From Clostridiales bacterium (GTDB lineage: Bacteria; Bacillota; Clostridia; Christensenellales; Aristaeellaceae), in contig SVGQ01000008.1 in NCBI GenBank assembly GCA_015056245.1, positions 1-48,992 on the forward strand: 48,992 nucleotides of DNA. Reading direction: 5' to 3'. Under the pieces are notes generated by a model. It did no database searches and was not told the DNA's origin. It saw only the letters and a program-made list of their open reading frames with translations. Within the stretch, counting starts at the first letter, position 1; each line of letters begins with the position of its first letter. This document shows positions 23,169-31,527 of the stretch, one piece after another. Position numbers and translations under genes: made by a program.

Positions 23169-24620
23169 ATGACGAATGAAACCAAACAGAACCGCAGTAT
23201 CGAGCAGCAGATCCGCAGGCTTTTGCTGACAGTGCTCCCGGTGATGTGCGCCATTATTTTTATCTTGATTGTCATGCTGGTCACCATCAATGGACAGTAT
23301 ACGGGCGTTTTGCAAAATGCGGTCACTGCCGCCGACTTTAATCAGGAATTCAAGGCCATGCTGGATTCCGGCATGTACAACCACGTGATCCTGCCCCGCA
23401 GCGAGGATGCGGTGAAACAGCTGCCCATGGATGTGCTCAGCGATGCTGAGGATGTACTGCGCCGTCTGGACACCACCACCACCCTGCGGGATAACCGCTG
23501 GCGCATCCAGAGCATGCTGGACATGTGCGGGAACCTGCGGGGATATATGGTTGAGATCGCGCTGGAGGAAAGCTACGACCAGCGCATGGAGCTGCTGGAG
23601 CGCAACATCCGCGGCGAAACCGGCCTGACCAAGCTGATCGAAACCTACATGCATGAGTTCATTGACGATGAAGTGCGTGAAATGGCCCGTTTGCAGGGAC
23701 AGGTGACCACGCAGGTAACGGCGGTCATCCTTTCGGTGGTGGCTGGCGTGGTGCTGCTCACCGTCGCCATGATCTGGTATGCGGTCCGGGTCACCCGGCG
23801 CATCACTGGCCCCATCGGCGCCCTGTCCACCAAGGCACAGCAATTCGGTGAGGGACACTTTGACGCCGCGCCGGTGGAAACCCATATCACTGAGCTGCAA
23901 ACGCTGGATAACGGCTTTGACGAAATGGCCCGACGCATTGATGCCCTCATGGACAAGCAGCGGCAGGACCAGCAATCCCTGCACCGGGCAGAGCTGGAGC
24001 TGCTGCAGGCCCAGATCAACCCCCACTTCCTCTATAATACGCTGGACTCCATCGCCATTCTGGCAGAAAGCGATCGGGGCGAGGATGTGGTCAACATGGT
24101 CACCAGCCTTTCCACCTTCTTCCGCAATTCCCTGAGCAAGGGCGAGGATATCATTTCGCTGGAGGCCGAGCGCAAGCAGGTGACCAGCTATCTGGAGATC
24201 CAGCAGATCCGCTACAGCGATATTCTCCGCTATGAGATCCACATTCCCGACGAGCTGCTGGACTGTCAGGTACCCAAGCTGATCCTGCAGCCGCTGGTGG
24301 AAAACGCCCTGTATCACGGTATCAAGAACCGGCGGGGCATGGGCACCATCACCGTTACCGGACAAAGCGACGGGGATGACCTGCTGCTGAAAGTGACCGA
24401 CAACGGCGCGGGCATGGATGATGAGCAGGTGCGCATCCTGCAGGCCGGCATCTACGAAGACCGCCACACCGGTCTGGGCCTTGTGAATGTGCACAAGCGC
24501 ATCCGGCTGTACTGCGGCGAGCCCTACGGCCTGTTCTTTGAAAGCCAGGTGGGCAAGGGCTCCACGGTATCCATTCGTTTGCCCCAGACCCGTACCCTTG
24601 GAGAGGAGCATCATCAATGA
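23169..24620 (+). CDS. YesM/LytS-type sensor histidine kinase
   Basis: A 483-residue membrane kinase starting at 23169 with GGAAAGGGG upstream; a TATAAT -10 lies at 23142-23147. A transmembrane helix at about 18-40 is followed by a 140-residue extracellular sensor region, a second helix at about 184-206, a HAMP-like linker (207-260), and a His_kinase domain with AQINPHFLYNTLDSI (H286). The ATPase domain has PLVENALYHG (N379), DNGAGMD (411-417) and GLGLVNVHKRI. It is divergent from the CUT2 operon and overlaps the next gene by four bases. The lipoprotein encoded next probably presents sugar to it. Its likely partner is the AraC-type regulator 5 kb downstream. Confidence 0.9.
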   Translation: MTNETKQNRSIEQQIRRLLLTVLPVMCAIIFILIVMLVTINGQYTGVLQNAVTAADFNQEFKAMLDSGMYNHVILPRSEDAVKQLPMDVLSDAEDVLRRLDTTTTLRDNRWRIQSMLDMCGNLRGYMVEIALEESYDQRMELLERNIRGETGLTKLIETYMHEFIDDEVREMARLQGQVTTQVTAVILSVVAGVVLLTVAMIWYAVRVTRRITGPIGALSTKAQQFGEGHFDAAPVETHITELQTLDNGFDEMARRIDALMDKQRQDQQSLHRAELELLQAQINPHFLYNTLDSIAILAESDRGEDVVNMVTSLSTFFRNSLSKGEDIISLEAERKQVTSYLEIQQIRYSDILRYEIHIPDELLDCQVPKLILQPLVENALYHGIKNRRGMGTITVTGQSDGDDLLLKVTDNGAGMDDEQVRILQAGIYEDRHTGLGLVNVHKRIRLYCGEPYGLFFESQVGKGSTVSIRLPQTRTLGEEHHQ

Positions 24621-25594
24621 AACGCAATTTCTTTTATCTGATCAGCATCCTGCTTCTGTGTCTTGCTCTTACCGCCTGCGCGCCCGCTCCCACCCCTGCC
24701 GCCGAAACCTACGAGGATTTTGTGGTGGTGGGCTTCTCTCAGGTGGGCGCGGAAAGCGACTGGCGCAATGCCAATACCGCCAGCATGCAGCAAGCCCTGT
24801 CCGAGGAAAACGGCTACCGGCTCATTCTGGATGATGCCCAGCAAAAGCAGGAGCGGCAGATCACCGCCATCCGCAACTTCATCCACCAAGGAGTGGACTA
24901 CATCGTGCTGGCTCCCACCACCGAAAAAGGCTGGGATACGGTGCTGGCAGAAGCCAAGGACGCTGGCATCCCCGTCATTATCGTTGACCGAAGGATCGAG
25001 ATCAGCGATGACAGCCTGTTCACCTGCTGGATCGGCTCGGATTTTCTTGGGGAAGGCCGCGATGCAGTGCGCTGGCTGGATGCCCACTACGCTGGCAAAC
25101 CCCTGCGCATTGTGCACCTGCAGGGCAACATTGGTTCCACCGCGCAGATCGGGCGCACCGCTGGCCTCAACGAGGGCCTTACCTCTCACCCGGAGTGGGA
25201 ACTGGTCTACCGGGAAACCGGCGATTTTACGCAAGCAAAAGGCCAGGAGCTGGTGGAAGCCCTGCTGGCCGATGGAATGGAATTTGATTTGATTTTCTCA
25301 GAGAACGACAACATGGCCTACGGCGCCATTGATGCCCTGAAGAATGCCGGACTGACCCCCGGCAAGGATGTGACCATCATTTCCTTTGATGCCAGCCGCC
25401 ACGCGCTGGAACTGGTGATGAGCGGGGAGATCAGCTACGATGTGGAATGCAATCCTCTTCATGGTCCCCGGGTGGAGGCCATCATTCAGCGGCTGGAAAG
25501 AGGCCAGACCCCGCCCAAGCTGACCTACGTAGAGGAAACCGCCTTTGATACGGAAACCATCACCCAGTCCACGCTGGACAGCCGGGGTTATTGA
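24617..25594 (+). CDS. YtfQ-like sugar-binding lipoprotein, probable sensor partner of the kinase
   Basis: A 325-residue protein overlapping the kinase gene by ATGA, with GGAGAGGAG upstream. The signal peptide ends in the lipobox LTAC (C21). The mature part is a type 1 periplasmic-binding fold: VVVGFSQVGAESDWRNANTASMQ, IHQGVDYIVLAPTTEKGWDTVLAEAKDAGIPVIIVDR, HLQGNIGSTAQIGRTAGLNEGL, FSENDNMAYGAIDAL. These match E. coli YtfQ, the galactofuranose-binding protein, even more closely than the transporter's own binding protein. Translational coupling to a kinase rather than a permease points to a three-component sensing system. Confidence 0.88.
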   Translation: MKRNFFYLISILLLCLALTACAPAPTPAAETYEDFVVVGFSQVGAESDWRNANTASMQQALSEENGYRLILDDAQQKQERQITAIRNFIHQGVDYIVLAPTTEKGWDTVLAEAKDAGIPVIIVDRRIEISDDSLFTCWIGSDFLGEGRDAVRWLDAHYAGKPLRIVHLQGNIGSTAQIGRTAGLNEGLTSHPEWELVYRETGDFTQAKGQELVEALLADGMEFDLIFSENDNMAYGAIDALKNAGLTPGKDVTIISFDASRHALELVMSGEISYDVECNPLHGPRVEAIIQRLERGQTPPKLTYVEETAFDTETITQSTLDSRGY

Positions 25595-25642
25595 TGATAA
25601 GCCACAGGAAGCATCAGAAAGCACCCGTGTATCACACAGCAA

Positions 25643-25700
25643 GGGTAAAAAGCACCCGAGTGCTGAGCGACTTTCTCAGCGCTCGGGTTTTGCTTTACCC
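25643..25700. terminator. Bidirectional terminator between convergent genes
   Basis: A long stem, GGGTAAAA plus AGCACCCGAG plus TGCTGAG with CTCAGC plus GCTCGGGT plus TTTGCTTTACCC, serves the lipoprotein gene and the convergent secreted-protein gene. It has T- and A-runs on both sides. Confidence 0.85.
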
Positions 25701-25724
25701 GCTCATGCCAGTAAAGCAATCGTT

Positions 25725-26906
25725 CTATTGTTCCACAGGCTTGCAGTCCTCCACGCGGATCAGCATAACATCCTGCAATTCCATCTCATCCTGCCGGTCG
25801 TTGACACGATTGCTCTGACGCTCCGTGTCGGTATGGAACCACGCTTCTCCATTCCATGTGAACATACTCGCACCATAAAACATCTCCCGACGTTTTTCTG
25901 CTTGCCACTGCTTCTGAAGCTGCCCATCAAAACCAACCAGCGTGAACTGAATAAAGGTGTAGGTTTTTTCCATCCAATGCTTGGCAAATACCCAGCCTTC
26001 ATCCGTGATGGCAAAGGGACCGCTGATCTCCTTGGGGATCGGCTTTTCCCACAGCAGTTGCCCATTTTTGTCCAGACAAATCATTCGGCTTTCCAGCACA
26101 TCGCCAGTTTCGGCATTCGCCTTGCACCAGTTGAATAGCAGGGTGCCATCGTTCTGCAAACAAGGGCCGTAGAAGAAACCCGAAGACAGCTCCGGGGTGG
26201 TGAAACTCCATACCCGCTTACCGTTGGCATCGAAACCGGCTACCATTTGGATCCTGTTTTCGCTCTGATTGTGACCAGCGATCACCCATCCATCGTCATA
26301 GGGTACCATGGCAGCCGTACCAAAGCCAATGATTCGTTCTTCTTTCGCCACCTCCAGCGCACGCAGGTTTCCATTCAGTTCTGCAACGGTAAATCCCTTT
26401 TCCCAATCGTAAAAGACAAAACCATCCGTCATGCGGCCTTCCACAAGACCGGCTTCCAACGGAAGGGATATCTTGCGCAGCAATTCTCCCTCAAGCGAAA
26501 AGAAATGGATAGCCAGTTCCGTATTCACTTGAGAAGGACTATTGTAGAACAACACCGCAATTTCACCGGCGGTGGTCACAATAGGTGTTACATATCGTGT
26601 GGTACCCTCTGTTTCATCAATAGCCTCCCAGAGTATGCTACCGTCAGGGGTAAGGCACACCAACCATGCCCGGGTCGGATGACCGCCGCCTTTCAGCTGT
26701 GCTTGATCAGCTCTGCCCAACTGCGTATAGCCATTGAGCAGCAGATTGCCATTCGGCAGAGGCGTTACATCGTAGACAGTATCCTGACCAGTACCGCCAT
26801 AGTAATAAGTATCAGCTGTACGGTCATCAGCAAAGGATGGACATACGCCCAGACAAATCATCACGGTCAACAACAATGCCAGCGCTTTTTTATGTAAGTT
26901 CTTCAT
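25725..26906 (-). CDS. Secreted beta-propeller-like protein under BlaI-type control
   Basis: A 393-residue protein. The start at 26906 is chosen for the ATAAGGAGG upstream. Residues 1-26 are a signal peptide (ALALLLTVMICLGVCPSFA-DD). The rest is made of beta repeats of the PQQ/quinoprotein-like kind: VCLTPDGSILWEAI, GFDANGKRVWSFTT, MICLDKNGQLLWEKPI, LVGFDGQLQKQW recur through the length, suggesting a six- to eight-bladed propeller. No catalytic motif is seen. It is divergent from the BlaI/BlaR1 pair and its promoter carries the same box as theirs at the same position, so it is probably induced with them. Its function is unknown; a cell-envelope damage response is inference. Confidence 0.75.
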   Translation of the reverse strand: MKNLHKKALALLLTVMICLGVCPSFADDRTADTYYYGGTGQDTVYDVTPLPNGNLLLNGYTQLGRADQAQLKGGGHPTRAWLVCLTPDGSILWEAIDETEGTTRYVTPIVTTAGEIAVLFYNSPSQVNTELAIHFFSLEGELLRKISLPLEAGLVEGRMTDGFVFYDWEKGFTVAELNGNLRALEVAKEERIIGFGTAAMVPYDDGWVIAGHNQSENRIQMVAGFDANGKRVWSFTTPELSSGFFYGPCLQNDGTLLFNWCKANAETGDVLESRMICLDKNGQLLWEKPIPKEISGPFAITDEGWVFAKHWMEKTYTFIQFTLVGFDGQLQKQWQAEKRREMFYGASMFTWNGEAWFHTDTERQSNRVNDRQDEMELQDVMLIRVEDCKPVEQ

Positions 26907-26965
26907 CGGAATTTCAGCCTCCTTATCATGGATGATGATGTGTCCTGTAAGCAACTGTCAGCTAT

Positions 26966-27088
26966 ATACTACGCATTGTCTTACATTCTGTCAACCCACC
27001 ATTTCCCATTGTTACAAATGCAACACTTCCTTTCCAATGCTTGACAGCTCGTAAGACATGCCGTATGATAAAGCTGTCTTGTAAGACA
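26966..27088. promoter_or_regulatory. Divergent promoters with shared GTAAGACA operator boxes
   Basis: Rightward: TTGACA (27041-27046), TATGAT (27064-27069), 17 bases apart. Leftward: TTGACA (26994-26989), TAGTAT (26971-26966), also 17 apart. The box GTAAGACA lies exactly four bases after each -35, at 27051-27058 on plus and 26984-26977 on minus. A third copy at 27081-27088 is part of the dyad TGTCTT-GT-AAGACA (27075-27088) just after the rightward -10. This fits BlaI-type repression of both directions. Confidence 0.8.
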
Positions 27089-27122
27089 AGCTGTTTTATC
27101 ACCCCATCAGGAGGAATGCTAC

Positions 27123-27509
27123 ATGAAATCACAACGTTTGCCTGATACAGAGTTTGAGATTATGGACTACATCTGGAGCCTGACTCCGCCTGTAACCACC
27201 AGTATGGTGATGGAAAAGCTGGGCAAGGAACGTGGCTGGAAGATACAAACCGTGGTAACGCTGTTCGGACGGCTGACGGAACGTGGCTTCCTGCGCGTAG
27301 AAAGAGGAAGCGGACGGGAGCGTGCCTTCTATCCCATTATCTCCAGAGAAGAGTATCTGCGTATGGAAACAGAAACTTTTGTGGAGCGCTACCACAAAAA
27401 TAGTTTTTCAAGCCTGCTGGCTGCGCTGAGTTCTGACCGGCTGAGTGATAACGATCTGGACGAGTTGAGCCAATGGCTCAACTCCATGAAAGAAGGGCAT
27501 AACCAATGA
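27123..27509 (+). CDS. blaI: BlaI/MecI-family transcriptional repressor
   Basis: A 128-residue protein, start 27123 after AGGAGGA. It has the winged-helix pattern of BlaI/MecI: LPDTEFEIMDYIWSLTPPVTTSMVMEKL, then GWKIQTVVTLFGRLTERGFLRVERGSGRERAFYPIISREEY, with the C-terminal dimerisation helices (SFSSLLAALSSDRLSDNDLDELSQWL). BlaI repressors are dimers cleaved or released after a BlaR1 signal. It overlaps the BlaR1-like gene by four bases. The palindromic and half-site boxes at 26977-27088 are its likely targets, covering its own promoter and that of the divergent secreted protein. Confidence 0.9.
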   Translation: MKSQRLPDTEFEIMDYIWSLTPPVTTSMVMEKLGKERGWKIQTVVTLFGRLTERGFLRVERGSGRERAFYPIISREEYLRMETETFVERYHKNSFSSLLAALSSDRLSDNDLDELSQWLNSMKEGHNQ

Positions 27510-29641
27510 GGGCGCTGCTGTTATGCGTACTATCCACAAGCCTTGGCTTGTCATTGATCACGGTGGTGTGTCTGCTGGCTGCCCCCATGCTGGAAAAACG
27601 TTACTCCCCCAAAGGGCTGTATGCCGCAGCGGTGGTACTGGTCATCAGTTTTCTGATTCCATTTTCTCTGCTGATGCCCAGGCCACTGGTGACGGTAGAA
27701 TTGCCTTCTCAGCTGGATCAGGTGCTGTTTCTCTACAGCGTGCCAACGCCATCAGACAATACACCGCTACCAGCTGCATCCATGAATCAGGTTCTGAGTG
27801 AGACAGAAAACGGCTCGCAAACTACCACAGAATCATTCCCAGCCAACGCAGACCGTCAGACAGCAGCCACACCCATCAAGGCTACAGAAAGCGGCGTGGT
27901 TTACGATGACACAGCGTTGCTGACAAGTGAAAAAAACACGTCATCCACCCGCTTTGTCAGTTGGTTGAGCTTGTTGGGCTGGTGTTGGCTGGCAGGAGCT
28001 TTCCTGTTCCTTGGATGGCAATTGTGGCAGCATCATCAGTTTGTGCGTACCCTGCGCCGTTGGCGCATATCTTCCTCTTCTGATCACTATCTGCAAATTC
28101 TCATCAATACCAAAGCAGAAATGGGAATCCAGAGCAATATTGCTATGTATATTTGCCCAATCGTCTCCAGCCCCATGTTGCTGGGGTTGCGCCACCCTGC
28201 CATTTATCTGCCTGACGAAACGCTGACCGAGGATGAGCTCGCATTGGTGCTGCGCCATGAACTTGTCCATTATCAACGCAAGGATCTTCTGGTAAAGGTT
28301 GCTCTGCTGCTATGCCGGGCCGTCCATTGGTTCAACCCGGTTATGCTGCCATTGAGTCGTTGGCTTTGCTACTGTCAGGAGGCTTCCTGCGACAGTTCTG
28401 TGACCCGCAACGCAACCCAGGAAGAAAAACGCTTCTACTCAGAAACCATTATCCGTGTTATCCGGCGGCAGGTGCAGACCAAAACCCAACTCTGTACATC
28501 TTTCTACGGAGGAAAAAACGGAATGAAAAAGCGAATCTTTTCCATTATGAATCAGAACAAACGAAAAGCTGGATTGGTACTGTGCATTGCCTTGGTGGTA
28601 ACAACCCTGCTTTGCGGCAGTGTGCTTGCGCTGGAAAGCGATGCGGAACTGGCCTATCCGCAGCCCGCATGGGTACATGCCAAAAGTGGTACCGGTGCTT
28701 ATCTGCTTGCTGGCCCCACAGCAAACGATCTGAGCTGCCCCATGGGCATCTATCTCAACGGCACGCCCGTCATTATTCAACAAGTGGTGGTCAGTAGTTC
28801 CGGTCGGGACTGGGACAGCAAAGAAGGCGAACCCAACTGGGCAGAGGTGATCATTGGCGGCGATGGCTTTGAACTTGGCATTCACGGTTGGATGCCCCTG
28901 CGTGATCTGGTATATCAAAGCGCTGATACCCTGCCCACTGCCACACTGAGCGCTGGAGATGACAGTGGTCATACCAGACTGTATGCTGTGAATGACCGTG
29001 AAACGCCCGTCATAGCCATGCGCCAGGATGGGACTGAAGTGCGCGTGTTAGGGCAACTGAGCCATTGGCTCCATGTACAATTCGAGGATCAGGCAGCCTT
29101 TGTGCTGCTGGATCATACCAGCCTGAGCCCTGATGCGGATCAGCTGCTGTTTGATCTGTTGCCGGAGCGTTTTGGGGGCACTACTCGCAGAGAATTGGAT
29201 GCCAACTATCTGTATCAAAAACACTACGAAGAAAAAGCCGCTCTCTATGGCGGGCTCCCCTTAGAGTTCTGGTCAGTAGAAGACAAGGCATGGTTCGGAC
29301 AGTTGGAGGATGTCCACTTGCAGGCTCACGACCACTACTACCTGATGCCCGGCGAAGAAGATCTGCCGCAGGAAAAAGCTATAGAGATCGCACTGGCCAC
29401 CTATGCGGAAAAAGCCAAACTGGAAACTGTCACTACTGGTGATGTGGATGTGTATCCCGGTTTTTACCGCCTCGGCTATACTGATCCCGTCTACTGGGAT
29501 GTGATTATTACTTCCAAGGGCAGTACTGATATCCTTGCATGGATAACCATCTCCTCGCCGGAGGGCGAAGTCCTCAGCATCAATGGACGCAGCCCGGATG
29601 GTGTAGCGGTGCCCATGGTGACCCCTGAAGGAAATGGCTAA
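27506..29641 (+). CDS. blaR1: BlaR1-like M56 membrane metallopeptidase with non-standard sensor region
   Basis: A 711-residue protein overlapping blaI by ATGA. N-terminal helices at about 5-25 and 38-57, a polar loop, then a helix at about 152-175 lead to the M56 zinc peptidase domain: LRHELVHYQRKDLL (HELVH 251-255) and the third-ligand region QEASCD (E292). A helix at about 355-375 precedes a 330-residue outer part. In classical BlaR1 that part is a penicillin-binding domain with SxxK; here I see none. Instead there are SH3-like segments (YLLAGPTANDLSC to GIHGWMPLRDLVY, RLYAVNDRETPVIAMRQDGTE to FVLLDH) and a C-terminal PepSY-like stretch. It probably senses something other than beta-lactam acylation. 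Confidence 0.85.
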   Translation: MRALLLCVLSTSLGLSLITVVCLLAAPMLEKRYSPKGLYAAAVVLVISFLIPFSLLMPRPLVTVELPSQLDQVLFLYSVPTPSDNTPLPAASMNQVLSETENGSQTTTESFPANADRQTAATPIKATESGVVYDDTALLTSEKNTSSTRFVSWLSLLGWCWLAGAFLFLGWQLWQHHQFVRTLRRWRISSSSDHYLQILINTKAEMGIQSNIAMYICPIVSSPMLLGLRHPAIYLPDETLTEDELALVLRHELVHYQRKDLLVKVALLLCRAVHWFNPVMLPLSRWLCYCQEASCDSSVTRNATQEEKRFYSETIIRVIRRQVQTKTQLCTSFYGGKNGMKKRIFSIMNQNKRKAGLVLCIALVVTTLLCGSVLALESDAELAYPQPAWVHAKSGTGAYLLAGPTANDLSCPMGIYLNGTPVIIQQVVVSSSGRDWDSKEGEPNWAEVIIGGDGFELGIHGWMPLRDLVYQSADTLPTATLSAGDDSGHTRLYAVNDRETPVIAMRQDGTEVRVLGQLSHWLHVQFEDQAAFVLLDHTSLSPDADQLLFDLLPERFGGTTRRELDANYLYQKHYEEKAALYGGLPLEFWSVEDKAWFGQLEDVHLQAHDHYYLMPGEEDLPQEKAIEIALATYAEKAKLETVTTGDVDVYPGFYRLGYTDPVYWDVIITSKGSTDILAWITISSPEGEVLSINGRSPDGVAVPMVTPEGNG

Positions 29642-29650
29642 TCGACCCTG

Positions 29651-29717
29651 TACACGCAAAACCGGCCAGCTGTTTCTGCAAACGCAGTGACAACTGGCCG
29701 GTCTGTGTACTCTTTTT
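29651..29717. terminator. Bidirectional terminator between blaR1 and the response regulator
   Basis: The stem ACCGGCCAG / CTGGCCGGT (29661-29669 and 29694-29702), extended by GTACAC / GTGTAC, ends in TCTTTTTTT on the plus strand. It lies between convergent stops. Confidence 0.85.
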
Positions 29718-29729
29718 TTGAAACCGGGC

Positions 29730-31319
29730 TTACTGATCCTCCTGCTGGGCGCGGTTGCGGTAGTCCTTGGGGGTGATGCCCTCCAACTTGCGGAATACAT
29801 GGCTGAAATAGTTGGGCTCGTTGTAACCGATCTCCATGGCAATGGTGGACAACTTCATATTGGTGGTGACCAGCAGTTCCTTGGCCCGTTCAATGCGCAT
29901 AGCGGTAAGATAGTTGATAAACGACCGCCCCAGCGTCTGGGAGAACACGGTGCTGAAATGGGCTGAGCTGAGTCCCACATATTTCGCCACGCTGATCATC
30001 GAGATGTTGGGGTCGCAGAAGTTTTCTGCCACATACTTCTCCGCCTTGCTGATCACGTGGCTGTATTTGACCCCGGCCATGGTATCAGCCTTCATGCTCA
30101 CCGCCTGACGGAGCAGCTCCACCGCCGTCTGCCGGAAACTTTCCCTGCGGCCTGCCGCGGCAAAGATATCATGCTGCTCGCTGAGTCTGGTAGCGATGTC
30201 CTTGGCATCCATGCCCGGGGTGGCGCGGCTGACCTGATCCACCGTCATTTTCAAAAGATCGATCAAGGCATAATAGCGCATCAGCGTGCTGCCGAAACGG
30301 TTGCCTTCCGGGCTGTCCAGCACTTCATCCACCAGTGCGGGCACATCCGCGGCGGTAGCGTATTGCAGCTTCTGTTGGAAAGCCTCGCCAAAGGGATTGC
30401 CCAGTTCCATCAAATCGGCGGCGATCTGGGCAGAATCGTTTACATCCACCACCTGACCAGCCGATACGCCGCTGATCCGTTTGAGCATATCCAGCGCTGT
30501 GTTGTACGCCTGGCACACCGCGCTGAGCCGCTGCACCGCATTGCCCACCACGGTGGTCACTGCCGGGCAAAGCTCTTTGAGCTCATGACGCAGGATATTG
30601 ATAAACTGATAGGCTTGTTCGTTGAGAGCGGCAGTATCCGGGCCCAGGCACAGAACCGCCAGTTGGTTGGCCTCCACAAAGTAATGCAGCTTCATTCCCT
30701 GCTGTTCCAGCAGGTTCCGGGCGGCAATGCGGGCCAGCCGGTAATCGTTTTCCTCCGTGCCGAAATGGAACAACAAAATCTGATAGCAGGGCTGCACCAC
30801 ATCCAACTGCAGCGCCCGGGCACGCTCCAGCAGCGTGCTGGTATCCAACCCGCCATAGAGCAGCTGCTGCATATAGTGCTGCAACAGCGCATACTGCACT
30901 TCGTCCTGGTCATAGCCCCGGGGCAGGGTGCTTTTTTGTTTGCTTTCTTCGATCTGCTGAGCCACACCCTCGATCACCTTGATCAACTCCGCCGGGCGGA
31001 TGGGCTTGAGCAGGTACTGATCCACCCCCAGCGAAATCGCCTTCTGGGCTGATTCAAAATCACCGAAACCACTGATGATGATGATCTTCAGCCACGGCAT
31101 CATGGCCTTGGCGTGACGGATCAGTTCAAAACCATCCAGAAAAGGCATGCGGATGTCCGTCAGCACGATATCCGGCATCAGATCCTGCATCATGGAAAGG
31201 GCCATTTCTCCATCGGAAGCCTCGCCGCAAAAGGCAAAGGGGCCGGGCATATTCTCGATCACATTGCGGATGCTCTGACGGATCAGCAGTTCATCCTCCA
31301 CCACGAATACCTGATACAT
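29730..31319 (-). CDS. AraC-family response regulator (YesN type)
   Basis: A 529-residue protein, start 31319 after AAAGGAGGGG. Residues 1-120 are a receiver domain: VFVVEDELLIRQSI, phospho-acceptor D55 in DIVLTDIRMPFLDG, and the lysine in YLLKPI. The middle 280 residues are the helical region of YesN-type regulators. The last 100 residues are an AraC DNA-binding domain: ISMISVAKYVGLSSAHFSTVFSQTLGRSFINYLTAMRIERAKELL, then LSTIAMEIGYNEPNYFSHVFRKLEGITPKDYR. It is the only response regulator in the window and the natural partner of the kinase at 23169-24620, from which the BlaI/BlaR1 block separates it. It has its own promoter. Confidence 0.9.
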   Translation of the reverse strand: MYQVFVVEDELLIRQSIRNVIENMPGPFAFCGEASDGEMALSMMQDLMPDIVLTDIRMPFLDGFELIRHAKAMMPWLKIIIISGFGDFESAQKAISLGVDQYLLKPIRPAELIKVIEGVAQQIEESKQKSTLPRGYDQDEVQYALLQHYMQQLLYGGLDTSTLLERARALQLDVVQPCYQILLFHFGTEENDYRLARIAARNLLEQQGMKLHYFVEANQLAVLCLGPDTAALNEQAYQFINILRHELKELCPAVTTVVGNAVQRLSAVCQAYNTALDMLKRISGVSAGQVVDVNDSAQIAADLMELGNPFGEAFQQKLQYATAADVPALVDEVLDSPEGNRFGSTLMRYYALIDLLKMTVDQVSRATPGMDAKDIATRLSEQHDIFAAAGRRESFRQTAVELLRQAVSMKADTMAGVKYSHVISKAEKYVAENFCDPNISMISVAKYVGLSSAHFSTVFSQTLGRSFINYLTAMRIERAKELLVTTNMKLSTIAMEIGYNEPNYFSHVFRKLEGITPKDYRNRAQQEDQ

Positions 31320-31376
31320 GGTGCCCCTCCTTTGGCAGAATGGTCTTTTATCAACAAACTACAATGAATCTATTCT

Positions 31377-31405
31377 ATTATATCCAATCGTGTACCATGT
31401 GGCAA
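31377..31405 (-). promoter_or_regulatory. Promoter of the response regulator gene
   Basis: On the minus strand TTGCCA (31405-31400) and TATAAT (31382-31377) are 17 bases apart, 57 bases before the start. Confidence 0.75.
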
Positions 31406-31421
31406 GTTTTTCTCCCTGTTA

Positions 31422-31450
31422 TTGCCGAAATGGATCGGATACGATATAAT
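31422..31450 (+). promoter_or_regulatory. Promoter of the CE15-like esterase gene
   Basis: TTGCCG (31422-31427) and TATAAT (31445-31450) are 17 bases apart. It is divergent from the response regulator promoter, only 16 bases between the two -35 boxes, so a regulator bound there could affect both. Confidence 0.75.
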
Positions 31451-31527
31451 AGCTGCAATGATTTCACAATGGTTTTCATATCCCGGAAACAACCGGTTCC
31501 AAGCCTTTGAGGAAGGAAGGATGACCC

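Noticed and set aside
23037-24617. 526-codon leftward frame opposite the histidine kinase gene
   Set aside because: Antisense shadow; the kinase strand carries all expected motifs, a ribosome binding site and coupling to the next gene.
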